A stretch of DNA of 64,000 nt from Desulfovibrionaceae bacterium. Its GTDB lineage: Bacteria > Desulfobacterota > Desulfovibrionia > Desulfovibrionales > Desulfovibrionaceae. Each line of letters begins with the position of its first letter. Positions within the stretch are counted from its first letter, which is position 1. The stretch covers positions 27,719 through 91,718 of the forward strand of contig JACCQO010000013.1 in the NCBI GenBank assembly GCA_015709205.1, given 5' to 3'. The notes under the pieces are model-generated. The model saw only the letters and a program-made list of their open reading frames with translations, had not been told where the DNA came from and ran no database searches. Shown in pieces: positions 1 to 9,654 of this stretch. A program made the position numbers and the translations under genes.

Positions 1-600
1 GGCGAATCCGGCCGGCGCGTGGCCCGCATCGTGGCCTCCATGCTCGGTTTCAGCCGGGGGCGCGCCGGGACCGCCTCCCCCTGCAGGCTCGACGAACTTC
101 TGGAACACGCCCTGAGCCTGGCCTCCTTCGACATCGACCTGGCCCGCGACTACGGCTTCCGGCGTATCGATATCCGACGGGAGTTCGAGGCGAACCTGCC
201 GCCCGTGCCCTGCGTGCCCGGCGACATCGAGCAGGTGCTCCTGAACCTGCTCAAGAACGCGGCCCAGGCCATGCACGGCATCGAGGCGCCGCGCATCCTC
301 CTGCGGACCTTCGCCGAGGGGGCGTGGGCCTGCGCCGAGGTCCGCGACTGTGGCCCGGGCGTGCCCGCCCACGTGCTCGCGCGCATCTTCGAACCCTTCT
401 TCACCACCAAGGCCGTGGGCGTGGGCACGGGACTGGGCCTGTCGGTTTCGGCCATCATCGCGCGCAACCACGGCGGCGAACTGTTCGTGCACAAGGTCCG
501 GGGTTGGGGCGCGTGTTTCGTCCTGCGCCTGCCCCTGCACCGCGAAACCGGGGACATTCTCTCGCCCGGGGCGGCCGCCCCGCAGACGGCCGCGGGCTAG
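1..600 (+). CDS. Sensor histidine kinase, C-terminal part (5' truncated by window edge)
   Basis: The reading frame is open to the first base of the window, so only the last ~199 codons of a histidine kinase are present. The ATP-binding (HATPase_c) domain is complete: N box DIEQVLLNLLKNAAQAM, G1 box DCGPGVP, F box FEPFFTTK and G2 box GTGLGLSVS. The segment before it (GESGRRVARIVASMLGFSR) looks like the end of the dimerisation helix pair, so the phospho-accepting His lies outside the window. This is the NtrB-like class with FEPFFTTK. The partner regulator cannot be seen. It converges on the chemotaxis operon that follows. The kinase family is certain; the signal is unknown. Confidence 0.93.
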   Translation, partial: GESGRRVARIVASMLGFSRGRAGTASPCRLDELLEHALSLASFDIDLARDYGFRRIDIRREFEANLPPVPCVPGDIEQVLLNLLKNAAQAMHGIEAPRILLRTFAEGAWACAEVRDCGPGVPAHVLARIFEPFFTTKAVGVGTGLGLSVSAIIARNHGGELFVHKVRGWGACFVLRLPLHRETGDILSPGAAAPQTAAG

Positions 601-624
601 CTGCAGCCCGCGGCCTTTGCGCAA

Positions 625-677
625 GGGCCCGGGCGTGGGCGTGCGAGGGGGGGGCGCCCTCGCGCAAACCCGGGCCC
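625..677. terminator. Hairpin between convergent genes
   Basis: Arms GGGCCCGGG (625-633) and CCCGGGCCC (669-677) enclose a second inner GC stem (GCGAGGG/CCCTCGC). It lies between the stop of the kinase and the stop of the MCP gene. There is no clear T-run, so Rho-independent function is inferred from position and stem strength. Confidence 0.45.
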
Positions 678-689
678 CGGTGCAACCTG

Positions 690-3014
690 TTATTGCATGT
701 CGTTGATGATCCCCTGCAGTTCCGTGGCCATGCGCGCCAGGTCGGAAACGGCCTGGGCGGACTGGTTCATGGCCGAAGCCGTCTCCGAGGCCACGAGGTT
801 GATCTCGTCCGTGGAGTGCGTGATCTGCTCCGAGGCCGCGGACTGCTCTTCGGCCGCGGCCGCGATGGATTGGACCATGTCCGCCGTGGCCGTGGAAACC
901 TCCACGATCTCCTTGAGGGCCTCGCCCGCGCGCTTGGACAGCTCCGCGCTGGCCTCCACGCTTTCCTCGGACTTCTCCATGAAGCCGATGGTCGTGTGCG
1001 TGCCTTCCTGGATGGCCCGGATGGCCTGGCCCACGTCCTTGGTGGCGGTCATGGTCTTTTCCGCCAGCTTGCGCACCTCGTCCGCGACCACGGCGAAGCC
1101 GCGGCCCGCGTCGCCCGCGCGCGCGGCCTCGATGGCCGCGTTGAGCGCCAGCAGGTTGGTCTGGTCCGCGATGTCCGTGATCATGCCGATGATCGTGCCG
1201 ATGCCCTCGGCCTGGACGCCCAGTTCGCTGAGGCTGTTCTTCATCTCCAAGGCGGTGGCGCGCATGGCGTCCGCGGCCCGGATGGAATCGAGCACGATGT
1301 TCGAGCCCTCGCGCGCCTTGGTGCGCGCGGCCTCGGCGTTGCTGGCCGCGTTGCCGGCGTTGCGCGCCACCTCCAGGATGGAGGCGTTCATCTGTTCCAG
1401 GGCCGTGGCCGTCTCGGCGATGCGCGTCTGCTGGTTCTCCGTACCCCGGCTGGATTCCTCCACCTGGGCGGCCAGCTCCTCGGACGCGGCCGAGAGGCGG
1501 TTGGAGACGTCCGTGGCCTCGTGGGCCGCGTGGGCGATCTTCTCGTTCTGCTCCTCGATCCTGTGCTGTTGGGCGCGGATCTCGGTCAGGTCGAACCAGA
1601 TGGCCATGGCGCCGATGGCCTGGCCGTCCATGTCGTGCAGGGGCGTGGAGGTCACGTCGAAGCGTTTCGTTGTGCCGCCGCGGGTGACGTAGTCCGTCTC
1701 CTGGTTGAACGTCTGGCCGGACTTGATGGCCTTGGCCGAGGCGGTCTCGTGGGAGGCGTCGTCGAAGAGCAGCAGACCCGCGTTCTCGCCCAGGTGCTGC
1801 TGCGGGTCGCCGGGTTTGTCGATGGCCTCCAGCAGGGCCTTGTTCACGAAGCGCACGGTGTGCTCCGGCGTGATGATCACGCAGGGCAGGGTGAAGCCCT
1901 TGAGCACGCCCTGGGCAAAGCCCAGCTCGGCCTTGATGCGCTCCTTCATGGCGCGCACGTGCTTGGCGAGCTCGCCGAGCTCGCAGGGATAGGAGCCCGT
2001 GAGCGCGGTGGAGAAGTCGCCGCTCGCGATTTCCTCGGCGAACTGTTTGACGCGCAGCACCGGGCCGACGACGAAGCGGCGGATGGTCAGGGCCAGGATG
2101 GCGACCAGCAACAGGCAGGAGGCGGCCCCGGTGAGCATGATGTGCTGGCGGACGGTCGTGGCCGCGACCATCACCTCGCTTTCCAGCACGTTGGCCACCG
2201 TGATCCAGCCCGTTGTCTCGGAGCAGCGCAGCAGCGCAACCTTGCGTTCGCCGTTGAACTCGTATTCCACCACGCCGTTCTTCTGCTCGAACATGCGCGC
2301 GACGGAGGGATTCTTGCCGATTGTGTTCGTGCCCAGCAACGAGGGGTCGGCGCCGTGGGTGGCGACGGTGCCCGTGGCGTCCATGGTGAAGATGTAGCCC
2401 GTCTTGCCGATGACCACGTCGTTGAGCCGCCGGGCCGCGAAAGCGCTCAGGTCCATGACCGCGAGAATGCCGCCGAGCGCCTCGCCCGCCGCCCCGCGCA
2501 CCTGCACGGCCACGGTGTAGGCGACCTCGCCGGAGGCCAGCCTGGATACGGTCTTGGACACGGCCGATTCCTCGCCGCCGAGCACGGCCCGGACCGCTTC
2601 CTCCTTGGCCAGGGAGGCGCCGCGGGTATCCCTGCCCCGGGCGTCCACGCCGAACAGGACCCGGCCCGTGGCGTCGAACACGCTGCACCCCTTGATGCGC
2701 GTGATGCTCTTCTGCAGGTCCGCGAGTTCGTCGATGGCCGCCGAGTGGTCCGCCGCGGGAGCATGCAGGGCCTCGACCACGTCGCGACGCGAGCCCACGC
2801 TGCGGACCAGCAGGAGCGCCTGGCGCACGTCCTCGTCCGTGCTCTCCGAGGCCAGGCGGACGATCTGCTGCATGGACGTGACCTGGTCCTGGCGCGACAT
2901 TTTGTAGCTTGTGGAGCTGACCAGCCAGACCAGGCCGGAGAAGGTCAGCGCCAGGAGCAGTGCCAGCAGCAGCACGATGCGGGCGTTGAGGCTTTTCATC
3001 TGTAGGAACGACAT
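690..3014 (-). CDS. Methyl-accepting chemotaxis protein with Cache, HAMP, PAS and MCP signalling domains
   Basis: A 774-residue transmembrane chemoreceptor. An N-terminal membrane helix (about 11-32) is followed by a ~270-residue periplasmic Cache-type sensor region, a second membrane helix ([18 protein letters not shown]), a HAMP domain, a PAS-like domain (about 370-480) and a long cytoplasmic coiled coil. The signalling tip carries the near-invariant [18 protein letters not shown] and [16 protein letters not shown] motifs that contact CheA/CheW. The start ATG at 3014 is chosen for AAAGGGGGATCCC just upstream; an in-frame ATG five codons later is possible. It is the last gene of an apparent operon HD-GYP, cheW, mcp. 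The ligand is not predictable. The extra PAS suggests redox or cofactor input as well as periplasmic sensing. Confidence 0.95.
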   Translation of the reverse strand: MSFLQMKSLNARIVLLLALLLALTFSGLVWLVSSTSYKMSRQDQVTSMQQIVRLASESTDEDVRQALLLVRSVGSRRDVVEALHAPAADHSAAIDELADLQKSITRIKGCSVFDATGRVLFGVDARGRDTRGASLAKEEAVRAVLGGEESAVSKTVSRLASGEVAYTVAVQVRGAAGEALGGILAVMDLSAFAARRLNDVVIGKTGYIFTMDATGTVATHGADPSLLGTNTIGKNPSVARMFEQKNGVVEYEFNGERKVALLRCSETTGWITVANVLESEVMVAATTVRQHIMLTGAASCLLLVAILALTIRRFVVGPVLRVKQFAEEIASGDFSTALTGSYPCELGELAKHVRAMKERIKAELGFAQGVLKGFTLPCVIITPEHTVRFVNKALLEAIDKPGDPQQHLGENAGLLLFDDASHETASAKAIKSGQTFNQETDYVTRGGTTKRFDVTSTPLHDMDGQAIGAMAIWFDLTEIRAQQHRIEEQNEKIAHAAHEATDVSNRLSAASEELAAQVEESSRGTENQQTRIAETATALEQMNASILEVARNAGNAASNAEAARTKAREGSNIVLDSIRAADAMRATALEMKNSLSELGVQAEGIGTIIGMITDIADQTNLLALNAAIEAARAGDAGRGFAVVADEVRKLAEKTMTATKDVGQAIRAIQEGTHTTIGFMEKSEESVEASAELSKRAGEALKEIVEVSTATADMVQSIAAAAEEQSAASEQITHSTDEINLVASETASAMNQSAQAVSDLARMATELQGIINDMQ

Positions 3015-3033
3015 GGGATCCCCCTTTGAGGCG

Positions 3034-3513
3034 TCAGGCCCGGGCGATCAGCCCCCCGGCCGGCAACATGGTTTCAAGGTCAAGCAGGATGAGCAGTCCC
3101 TCCGCCAGGCGGCCCACGCCGCGCACCGCGCTTTTCGTCCCGTCCTGGGTCACGGGCGGAGGAGGTTCGATGATCGAGGACGGGACGGACAGCACCTTGG
3201 CCACGGCATCGACCACGAAGCCGACCACGGTGCCGGAAAGTTCGGCGACCACGATGCGCGTGTCCGCATCGTGCTCGCGCCGTCCGATGCTCATGCGGGT
3301 GCGCAGGTCCACCACGGGCACGACCCGGCCGCGCAGGTTGACGACGCCCTCCTGCCCGGCGGCGGCGTTGGGCAGCCGCGTGCACTCCATGGGCCGGATG
3401 ATCTCCCGGACCACGTGGATATCCACGCCGTAGCGCTCGCCGCCGAGCACGAAGGTGACGAGTTGGAGCGCCTCTCCGGAGTCGCGTCCGGCGTGTGCGA
3501 TCGGTTCAGGCAT
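3034..3513 (-). CDS. cheW: Chemotaxis adaptor protein CheW
   Basis: A 159-residue CheW-domain protein that couples chemoreceptors to the CheA kinase. The core reads [21 protein letters not shown], then [18 protein letters not shown], as in canonical CheW, and ends with a second SH3-like barrel segment ([18 protein letters not shown]). Its start overlaps the stop of the upstream HD-GYP gene by 8 bases, and the mcp gene begins 19 bases after its stop. That indicates translational coupling in one transcript. A dedicated CheW beside a single MCP and an HD-GYP protein suggests a separate signalling module rather than the main flagellar chemotaxis cluster; no cheA, cheR or cheB is visible here. Confidence 0.95.
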   Translation of the reverse strand: MPEPIAHAGRDSGEALQLVTFVLGGERYGVDIHVVREIIRPMECTRLPNAAAGQEGVVNLRGRVVPVVDLRTRMSIGRREHDADTRIVVAELSGTVVGFVVDAVAKVLSVPSSIIEPPPPVTQDGTKSAVRGVGRLAEGLLILLDLETMLPAGGLIARA

Positions 3514-4600
3514 GGAAGCTCACCTCGTGGGTTGTGGCGAAGGGCTGGCCCAGGGCGCCTTCTTCCAGCCGCAGGAAGGCGTCCGTGCAAAGCGGGCAGA
3601 AGTGTCTGCCGGACTGCGCGCGGACGTAGTGCATGGCCTCCGCGTGGCTCAGGGCCCGGCGGTAGGGCCGGTCCGAGGTCATGGCCTCGTACACGTCCGC
3701 CAGGGACAGGATGCGCGCGTGCAGGTGGATGTCCTCGCCGGCCTTCTGATGCGGATACCCGGTGCCGTCGAACCGCTCGTGGTGTTCCCACACCGCCCGG
3801 CCCACGCTGCCCGGCAGGGGCAGATGACGCACGATGGCGTAGCTGTCCTGCGGGTGCTTGAGCACGAGCTGGAATTCGGCGGGATTGAGCGGGCCCGGTT
3901 TGTTGAGCACGGAGATGGGCAAGGTGATCTTGCCGATGTCGTGCAGGCAACCGGCCTGGAACAGGGCGTCCTGCTCCGGTGCGCCCAGGCCGAGCGCCGC
4001 GCCCAGGCGCCGCGCGATGCGGCCCACGCGGCTGCTGTGCGTGGCGGTGTAGGGATCGCGCTGGCTCACGAGCACGCACAGGGCGGAAACGATGCCGTCC
4101 AGGGCGGCCTCGAGCCGCTGGGCGCTGGCGAAGAGCTCGGCGTCGTACTCGAGGCGCGCATGCTCCAGCACACCCAGGCAGTGGTTGCGCTCCTCGCAGT
4201 GCCCGCGCAGTTCCACGGCCCTGTCCACGGCCCGGACCACGGTCCAGGGGTCGCCCCGCAGCGGGCAGACGGCGTCGAAGCGGCCGTCCTGGGCCAGACG
4301 CAGGGCCTCGGTCCAGTCCGTCTCGTCGGCCAGCAGCACCAGGGGCGCGTCCGGCCGCTCCAGGGCGCTGGCCTCGAAGCGCAGCAGATCGACCAGGGGT
4401 CGGCCCTCGGCGTCCGTGGCCCCGGCCCGCAGGACCATGGCCCCGGTATCGCGCTCGCGGAAAATTTCCACGGCCCGGGATGCGGATTCGATCTCCAGCA
4501 CCTTGTAGCCGCGCTGTCCCAGTTGTTCGGCACAACGCCGCAGGTGCTCGGCACCGGCAGCCGAATCAATGACAACGGCAAGTCGAATGTACGTATCCAC
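3506..4600 (-). CDS. HD-GYP domain protein with degenerate receiver-like N-terminus (predicted c-di-GMP phosphodiesterase)
   Basis: A 364-residue protein. Residues about 1-130 resemble a response-regulator receiver fold (RLAVVIDSAAGAEHLRR...) but lack the acidic pair and a clear phospho-acceptor Asp, so it may be a pseudo-receiver. Residues about 165-350 form an HD-GYP domain with HSSRVGRIARRLG, the metal-binding HDIGK, HHERFDGTGYP and LADVYEAMTSDRPYR. HD-GYP enzymes degrade cyclic di-GMP. The C-terminus has a CPLC pair (RHFCPLCTDAFL) that might bind metal. It is first in the operon with cheW and mcp, linking a chemoreceptor to c-di-GMP turnover. A candidate sigma-54 promoter lies about 25 bases upstream of the start. 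Confidence 0.92.
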   Translation of the reverse strand: MDTYIRLAVVIDSAAGAEHLRRCAEQLGQRGYKVLEIESASRAVEIFRERDTGAMVLRAGATDAEGRPLVDLLRFEASALERPDAPLVLLADETDWTEALRLAQDGRFDAVCPLRGDPWTVVRAVDRAVELRGHCEERNHCLGVLEHARLEYDAELFASAQRLEAALDGIVSALCVLVSQRDPYTATHSSRVGRIARRLGAALGLGAPEQDALFQAGCLHDIGKITLPISVLNKPGPLNPAEFQLVLKHPQDSYAIVRHLPLPGSVGRAVWEHHERFDGTGYPHQKAGEDIHLHARILSLADVYEAMTSDRPYRRALSHAEAMHYVRAQSGRHFCPLCTDAFLRLEEGALGQPFATTHEVSFHA

Positions 4601-4622
4601 TTGGCCCCCTTGCCGTTTCTAT

Positions 4623-4638
4623 CTCAAGGATTGTGCCA
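4623..4638 (-). promoter_or_regulatory. Candidate sigma-54 promoter of the HD-GYP-cheW-mcp operon
   Basis: On the minus strand the sequence reads TGGCAC-AATCC-TTGAG. The -24 half is a perfect TGGCAC. The -12 half is TTGAG instead of TTGCA/T, so the usually invariant C is missing. Spacing between the two elements is correct, and the predicted start would be about 10 bases before the HD-GYP ATG. The call is strengthened by the adjacent sigma-54 activator gene and the direct repeats at 4719 and 4799. Confidence 0.4.
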
Positions 4639-4718
4639 AGGCATGAAATTATGAAAAAAGTAATAAAAACAACAAGAAAGCGATATTGCGTCGCCTCATG
4701 CCACGCGCGCGACACGAG

Positions 4719-4738
4719 GCGGAATCAAGAAAAGTTGA
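4719..4738. repeat. 20-bp direct repeat, copy 1 (candidate activator binding site)
   Basis: GCGGAATCAAGAAAAGTTGA occurs here and again at 4799-4818, identical over 20 bases and 80 bases apart. Each copy contains the inverted arms TCAA and TTGA around six bases. Both copies lie about 110 and 190 bases upstream of the predicted HD-GYP operon start, the usual distance of sigma-54 activator sites. Confidence 0.7.
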
Positions 4739-4798
4739 GACGGAGACGAAAGGAGAACGGTGACGTGCGGCGTTGGGCCAGGTAGGGCGTGGGCTACC

Positions 4799-4818
4799 GC
4801 GGAATCAAGAAAAGTTGA
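4799..4818. repeat. 20-bp direct repeat, copy 2 (candidate activator binding site)
   Basis: Identical to 4719-4738. It lies between the stop of the sigma-54 response regulator gene (4858) and the operon promoter, so it is intergenic and free to act as an upstream activator sequence. The repeat is seen directly; its role is inferred. Confidence 0.7.
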
Positions 4819-4857
4819 TCGATGGTAAAAGGATTTCCTTACTTGCTTTTTTGGGCG

Positions 4858-6246
4858 TCATGCGTCGCGGCGGCGCAGGCGGCTGTTCAGGGCCTGGGGC
4901 GTGATGCCCAGCAGGCGCGCCGCGGCGTTTTGCTTGCCGCCGCTGCGGGCCAGGGCTTCCTGCACCAGCTCCTCGGTGGCTTGCCTGATGGTCGGCAGGG
5001 GGGTGGCGTCGACGAAGTATCGGGAGGAGCGCCGGGCCTGGGGCGGCTCGCGCCTGAGGATCGTGTCGAAGACCGAGAGCGAGAGTCGGCCGGGTTCGCT
5101 GCGCACCACGGCGTCGAAGATCGTGCCGCGCAGCTCGCGGACGTTGCCCGGGAAGGGGTGGGCGGCCAGCTGGCCGAGGATATCGGGGGGGCAGGGGCCG
5201 ACCCGTTTCCGGAAGCAGGCCTCGGCCTGGTCCAGGAAGTGGCGGACCAGGGGGGGGATGTCCTCGGGCCGTTCGCGCAGGGGCGGAATGGCCAGGGAGT
5301 GGGTCGCCAGGCGGTAGTAGAAGTCGTTGCGGAAGCGTTCCTCCCGCAACAGCTTTCCCGGCGCGATGTTTGTGGCGGCGAGCACGCGGGCGGTCATGGG
5401 CCGGGGCCGGTCCGCGCCCAGGGGATGGTATTCGCGCTCCTGCAGCACGCGCAGCAGGCGGATCTGCGCCACCTGCGGCAGGTCCCCGATCTCGTCCAGG
5501 AACAGGGTGCCCCGGGCGGCCTGCTCGATCATGCCCTCGCGGCCGCCGGTGGCGCCGGTGAAGGCGCCCTTGGTGTGCCCGAAGAGCGTGTCGGAAAAGG
5601 CGTGCTCGTCCAGCCCGGCCACGTTGACGGCCACAAAGGGGCCGGGCAGGCCGCTGACGCGGTGGATGGCCCGGGCGAGGATCTCCTTGCCCACGCCGGT
5701 TTCGCCGGTGATGAGCACGGGCTCGGACCCGGCGGCCACGGCTTCGCAGTAGGCGAAGATGCGCAGGATGCGGGGGCAGACCGTTACGAACGCGTCGAAG
5801 GCCTCGGGATGGCGGGGGCCTTCGGAGAGAAAGCCGCGGGCCAGGGAGCGGTGCTCGCGGCGCATGTCCTGCACGTCCAGGGCCCGGCGCAGGGCCAGGT
5901 CCAGCAAGGCGGAGTCCTGCAGGGGCTTGGTCAGGAAGTCGCTGGCCCCGTGGCGCAGGGCGCGGATCACGTCCTGCATGTCGCCCGCGCCGGAGATGAT
6001 CAGCACCGGCGTGTCCGGGGACCGCTCCTTGACGGCCGCCAGGACCTGGTGGCCGTCGATGTCCTTCATGCGCAGGTCCACGAGCACGGCGTCGGGCCGC
6101 TCGCGGGCGAAGATGTCGAGCCCCTCCGCGCCGCCGCGGGCCTCCAGCACGTTGTAGCCGAAGTCGCGCAGGCAGTCGCCCATGGTCACGCAGGCGAATT
6201 GGTCGTCGTCGATGAGCAGCACGGTGGGGGTGGGTGTTACGGACAT
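4858..6246 (-). CDS. Sigma-54-dependent response regulator (receiver, AAA+, Fis-type HTH)
   Basis: A 462-residue NtrC-family activator. The receiver domain (1-125) has the acidic pair in LLIDDDQF, the phospho-acceptor Asp in AVLVDLRMKDIDG and the Lys in LTKP. The AAA+ domain (about 150-380) has Walker A GETGVGKE, the sigma-54 contact loop GAFTGA and Walker B LFLDEIGD. A C-terminal Fis-type helix-turn-helix (GKQNAAARLLGITPQALNSRLRRR) binds DNA. No partner kinase is adjacent; the hybrid kinase divergently encoded at 6708 is a candidate. The genes that follow on the same strand (HD-GYP, cheW, mcp) are a likely target because a TGGCAC element and repeated sites lie between them. Confidence 0.95.
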   Translation of the reverse strand: MSVTPTPTVLLIDDDQFACVTMGDCLRDFGYNVLEARGGAEGLDIFARERPDAVLVDLRMKDIDGHQVLAAVKERSPDTPVLIISGAGDMQDVIRALRHGASDFLTKPLQDSALLDLALRRALDVQDMRREHRSLARGFLSEGPRHPEAFDAFVTVCPRILRIFAYCEAVAAGSEPVLITGETGVGKEILARAIHRVSGLPGPFVAVNVAGLDEHAFSDTLFGHTKGAFTGATGGREGMIEQAARGTLFLDEIGDLPQVAQIRLLRVLQEREYHPLGADRPRPMTARVLAATNIAPGKLLREERFRNDFYYRLATHSLAIPPLRERPEDIPPLVRHFLDQAEACFRKRVGPCPPDILGQLAAHPFPGNVRELRGTIFDAVVRSEPGRLSLSVFDTILRREPPQARRSSRYFVDATPLPTIRQATEELVQEALARSGGKQNAAARLLGITPQALNSRLRRRDA

Positions 6247-6707
6247 ATCTTCTCTGACTCAAGGCCCGGCGCGGACGGGAGCCTTCGTTGCGGACCCGGC
6301 CCGTGGCACGGCAACTACCGCGTTCCGAGGAGGCCGGGTGCCCCTTCCGCGGGAACTCTTCCGTCGGGTGCGGGACCCCTTCGGGGCTTTTGTGTACAAC
6401 TGTTGAAGGAATTTTAGGTTATCAATGGGAAAGAGGGAAGTGGCAAGAGGGCTTTTTTTTGCCGGAGCGGGTGGTTATCTTGTTTTTCCAGTCGGGTGCC
6501 ACGCGGCACGGCCTGTTGGGCGGTGGCGTGCCGGCTCTGTTTTCCGGCTGTTCGTTCGGCCTTCTCCCGGATGCTGCGGATATTTTTTCATCCCGAAGCG
6601 CCGAAAGGCGGGTCTTCACTTGAAAGGACGCGCGGCGCAGGGTATTCCGATAGACTGGGCCGAGAAGCGCGTTCAGGTGCAGTTCACGGCGAAAGCGGGC
6701 GGAGGCC
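6247..6707. other. Intergenic region between divergent regulator and hybrid kinase
   Basis: About 460 bases with no supportable gene. It must hold the promoters of both flanking genes. The right end has the GGAGG ribosome binding site of the hybrid kinase. I see no clear sigma-70 or sigma-54 element or operator. Confidence 0.5.
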
Positions 6708-8996
6708 ATGCTGGAATACAGGAACATACAAACCCAGCTCAACTCGGTTGCGCGCGTGGTCGCCTGCGAGTTGGAACGGGTCGAGGATTCGCTGTGTTAC
6801 CTTGAATCGCTCACGAAAAAGCTGCTCCACGAGGCCGAACCCGACGCCGGGTCTATCGACGCCTGGCTCCGCGACCAGGGCTTCGCCGTGGGGGAGGACG
6901 GCTTTTTCCTGAGCATTCCCCAGCTGCGGCAATTCCGGGAAGGCCGGCTGGCGGAGGAGACCGTCAGCTACTCCTGGCCTTCGGACAGAACGGACGACCC
7001 GGACGCCAGGCTCCGCCTCTACCGCCACCGCAACATCGCGTGCATCCTGCGCACGCTGCACGCCAGGCTGCCCGGGGCGGCCTGGATCTACTACCAGGAC
7101 GTCACCAACACGGCGCTGCAGTATCCGTACATCGATCAGATAACGGCCATTCCCCCCGATTTCGACTGGTCCGCCTACCACACGTATCTTTCCGTCGCCC
7201 CCGACGCGAATCCGGCCAGGGAGATCCGCTGGTCCGCGCCGCACGCCGATTACGCCGGCCAGGGGCTCATCGTAGCCGCGTCGATACCCGTGTACGTCCG
7301 GGACGTCTTCACTGGCTTGTGGAGCATCGACGTCAAGGTCGACAGCATGGTCCGTAGCGAGGTCCTGGCCTCGAGCTACAAGACGCAATACACCTGCATC
7401 GTCGAAAAGGGCGGCAGGCTGATATCCGGCAGCGATGGCATGACGACGAGGCCCCTGGCCAGAGGTGAAGTGGCCCTCGTGGACTTCCGCGATGCCCATC
7501 CGGCCTTTAGCGCCGTCGATCTCGAGGCCGGCTTCAGGGCCGGCCATGGCTACCGCACCGTGGAGGCCAAGGGCGAGAGCTTCCAGGTCCATTGGTCGAA
7601 GATCGGAACCACGGACTGGATGTGCGTCGCGGCCATAGCGGCCGGCGACCTTACGAGCACCGCGAAAAGGGTCTTGCAGAACGCCTTCAAGCGTCTCGGC
7701 AAGGGGTTCGACGACCTGCTGATAGAGGTCGACGATTTTCCCGAAGAGATGCTCGAGCTCGCCAGGGCGTACAACGACACGGCCGTGAAGCTGAAAAGGG
7801 CGCACACCAGGCTGCTGCGCAAGAACGCGGAGCTGGAGCGGGAAAAGCGCAGGGCCGAGGCGGCGAACAGGGCGAAATCCATCTTCCTGGCCAACATGAG
7901 CCATGAGCTGCGCACGCCCCTCAACGGCATCATGGGCATGCACCAGTTGCTCAAGACCACGCCGCTGGACAGGGAGCAGGAGGAGTACATCGATCTCGCG
8001 ATGGAGTCGGCCCGGCGGCTGACCGGGCTGCTCGGCGACATCCTGGACCTGACCAGGATCGAGGCCGGCAAATTCAACATCGTGCGCAAGCGGTTCGAAG
8101 TGGCGGAACTGATGCGCTCCGTTGAACAGCTTTTCGGCCTGCCGTGCCGGCAAAAGGGGCTGGACCTCGAACTGAACGTGGACAGCGGCGTTCCGCGCGT
8201 GCTCGTCGGCGATGCCCTGCGGCTGAGCCAGGTCATCCACAACCTGGTGGGCAACGCCGTCAAGTTCACCGACCGCGGCGGGATCCGGCTGGAGGTCTCC
8301 GCGCTGCCGAGCGATTCCCCGGATGTGGCCTGGGTGCTCTTCTCCGTGACCGACACGGGCATCGGCATCGCGCGGGACAAGGTGCGGGAGCTCTTCGAGG
8401 CCTTCACGCAGGGGGACGAGGGGTTGAGCCGCTCCCACCAGGGCGCCGGGCTCGGCCTGGCCATCGTGCGCCGGCTCGTCGATCTCATGGGCGGGGAAAT
8501 GGAGATCGAAAGCGAACCGGGCCTGGGCGCGTCGTTTCGGTTTCGCCTGCCGTTCGGGCGTCGCGGCGACGGCGCCGACGAGCCTGTCGCCGCTTCGCCC
8601 CGGCCTTCCCCTGCGCCCGGACCGCGCGCCGTCCTCCTGGTCGAGGACGATGCGGTCAACAGGATGGCCGTCAGGACGCTTCTCGAAAAGGCCGGGTACC
8701 GCGCGGTGGCGGCGGCCAACGGCGAGGAGGCGCTGCGTGAACTCGGCAGCGGGTACTACGATCTGATCCTGATGGACATCCAGATGCCGGTCATGGACGG
8801 CGTGGAGGCGACCAGGGCGATCCGGGCCGGGCGGGCCGGAGCCGACAAGCGGGCGATTCCCATCATCGCGCTGACGGCCTACGCCATGGCCGGCGACAGG
8901 GAGGCCTTCATTGCGGCCGGGATCGACGACTATCTCGCCAAGCCCGTGGAAGCCGACCGCCTGATGGCCGTGATCGACGAATTGTTGGCGCGGTGA
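6708..8996 (+). CDS. Hybrid sensor histidine kinase with C-terminal receiver domain
   Basis: A 762-residue hybrid kinase. The first ~330 residues are a sensor region with the layout of a double Cache domain but without a convincing membrane helix, so the protein may be cytoplasmic or peripherally held. A helical linker (about 350-390) leads to HisKA with [16 protein letters not shown] (phospho-acceptor His), then HATPase_c with [19 protein letters not shown] and GAGLGLAIV. The receiver at the end has LLVEDDAVN, the Asp in [13 protein letters not shown] and the Lys in YLAKP. ATG at 6708 follows GCGGAGGCC. A GC-rich hairpin follows the stop. There is no HPt domain, so a separate phosphotransfer protein or the regulator at 4858 must receive the signal. 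Confidence 0.94.
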   Translation: MLEYRNIQTQLNSVARVVACELERVEDSLCYLESLTKKLLHEAEPDAGSIDAWLRDQGFAVGEDGFFLSIPQLRQFREGRLAEETVSYSWPSDRTDDPDARLRLYRHRNIACILRTLHARLPGAAWIYYQDVTNTALQYPYIDQITAIPPDFDWSAYHTYLSVAPDANPAREIRWSAPHADYAGQGLIVAASIPVYVRDVFTGLWSIDVKVDSMVRSEVLASSYKTQYTCIVEKGGRLISGSDGMTTRPLARGEVALVDFRDAHPAFSAVDLEAGFRAGHGYRTVEAKGESFQVHWSKIGTTDWMCVAAIAAGDLTSTAKRVLQNAFKRLGKGFDDLLIEVDDFPEEMLELARAYNDTAVKLKRAHTRLLRKNAELEREKRRAEAANRAKSIFLANMSHELRTPLNGIMGMHQLLKTTPLDREQEEYIDLAMESARRLTGLLGDILDLTRIEAGKFNIVRKRFEVAELMRSVEQLFGLPCRQKGLDLELNVDSGVPRVLVGDALRLSQVIHNLVGNAVKFTDRGGIRLEVSALPSDSPDVAWVLFSVTDTGIGIARDKVRELFEAFTQGDEGLSRSHQGAGLGLAIVRRLVDLMGGEMEIESEPGLGASFRFRLPFGRRGDGADEPVAASPRPSPAPGPRAVLLVEDDAVNRMAVRTLLEKAGYRAVAAANGEEALRELGSGYYDLILMDIQMPVMDGVEATRAIRAGRAGADKRAIPIIALTAYAMAGDREAFIAAGIDDYLAKPVEADRLMAVIDELLAR

Positions 8997-9015
8997 ACCG
9001 GACGGCGGGCGCGAG

Positions 9016-9043
9016 AAGGGCCCCGGAGCGATCCGGGGCCCTT
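9016..9043 (+). terminator. Rho-independent type hairpin after the hybrid kinase
   Basis: A perfect 12-bp stem AAGGGCCCCGGA / TCCGGGGCCCTT with loop GCGA, starting 20 bases after the stop and followed by a short T-containing tail. It lies before the convergent small gene at 9094 and may serve both strands. Confidence 0.7.
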
Positions 9044-9093
9044 TGGGACGGCCGCCGCCCTTGCGCCACCCGTTCGGGCGTCGCGCCGGCGGG

Positions 9094-9369
9094 TCAGCGT
9101 TCGGCGTGCTTGAGGTCGTTGGCGAGGTAGAAGATGTCCTCGCCCACGCGCAGGCACCCCGAAACGCCCAGGGAATAGATGAAGTCCGGGCCGGGCATGT
9201 TCACGTAGATGTCCAGGTCCTGCAGGAAGCGCAGGGCCTTGGGGCCGTGCGGGCCCTCCTCGCCGGCGTGTTCGGCCGCGGCCGCCTCGATGCGGCGGCG
9301 CAGCGCGGTGCGCTCGTTCTCGCGCAGCCGGTCCGTCAGCCTGTCCAGCAGCGTCGTACATTCTTGCAT
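9094..9369 (-). CDS. Small conserved-looking hypothetical protein
   Basis: A 91-residue soluble acidic protein beginning MQECTTLLDRLTDRL. ATG at 9369 is preferred over the upstream GTG at 9381 because GGAG sits six bases before it. The N-terminal half is a charged helix; the second half (LDIYVNMPGPDFIYSLGVSG, then DIFYLANDLKHAER) reads like a compact alpha/beta fold. I do not recognise the family. It shares strand and close spacing with the small membrane protein and exporter gene upstream (9454-11091), so it may be the third gene of that transcript. Confidence 0.6.
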   Translation of the reverse strand: MQECTTLLDRLTDRLRENERTALRRRIEAAAAEHAGEEGPHGPKALRFLQDLDIYVNMPGPDFIYSLGVSGCLRVGEDIFYLANDLKHAER

Positions 9370-9453
9370 GCAATTCTCCACGTATCCTGCTCCGCCTTGG
9401 TTTCCCGGGCCGGGGAACGGACATTCCCCGGCCCGGGGGCGGCGATCCCGCGA

Positions 9454-9624
9454 CTAGACGCCGTGGGCGGCAGGGAAGAAGGTCGAGCTGATCCAGTAGA
9501 GCAGGACCAGGGAGACGACCCCGATGGTGATGCTCCAGCGGATGAGCTTCAGTTCGATGGGCAGAAGCGGCTCGTACTCCATCTTTTGCATTTCTTCCGC
9601 AATCTTGTTTTCATCCAACTGCAT
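9454..9624 (-). CDS. 56-residue single-span membrane protein
   Basis: A short gene with a strong ribosome binding site (AAAGGAG, seven bases before ATG at 9624). The product starts MQLDENKIAEEMQKMEYEPL as an acidic amphipathic stretch, followed by one hydrophobic span (WSITIGVVSLVLLYWI) and a short tail. It starts 30 bases after the stop of the YeiH-type exporter gene on the same strand, which suggests a small accessory subunit or regulator of that transporter. No homologous family is recognised. The codon pattern and Shine-Dalgarno support a real gene. Confidence 0.75.
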   Translation of the reverse strand: MQLDENKIAEEMQKMEYEPLLPIELKLIRWSITIGVVSLVLLYWISSTFFPAAHGV

Positions 9625-9654
9625 GGTGGGACTCCTTTGGGAATGCGTCCGGGG

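Noticed and set aside
324-3005. 893-codon plus-strand open frame opposite the chemoreceptor gene
   Set aside because: Shadow frame of a GC-rich gene: Arg/Gly/His-rich composition, no domains, and the opposite strand encodes a full MCP.
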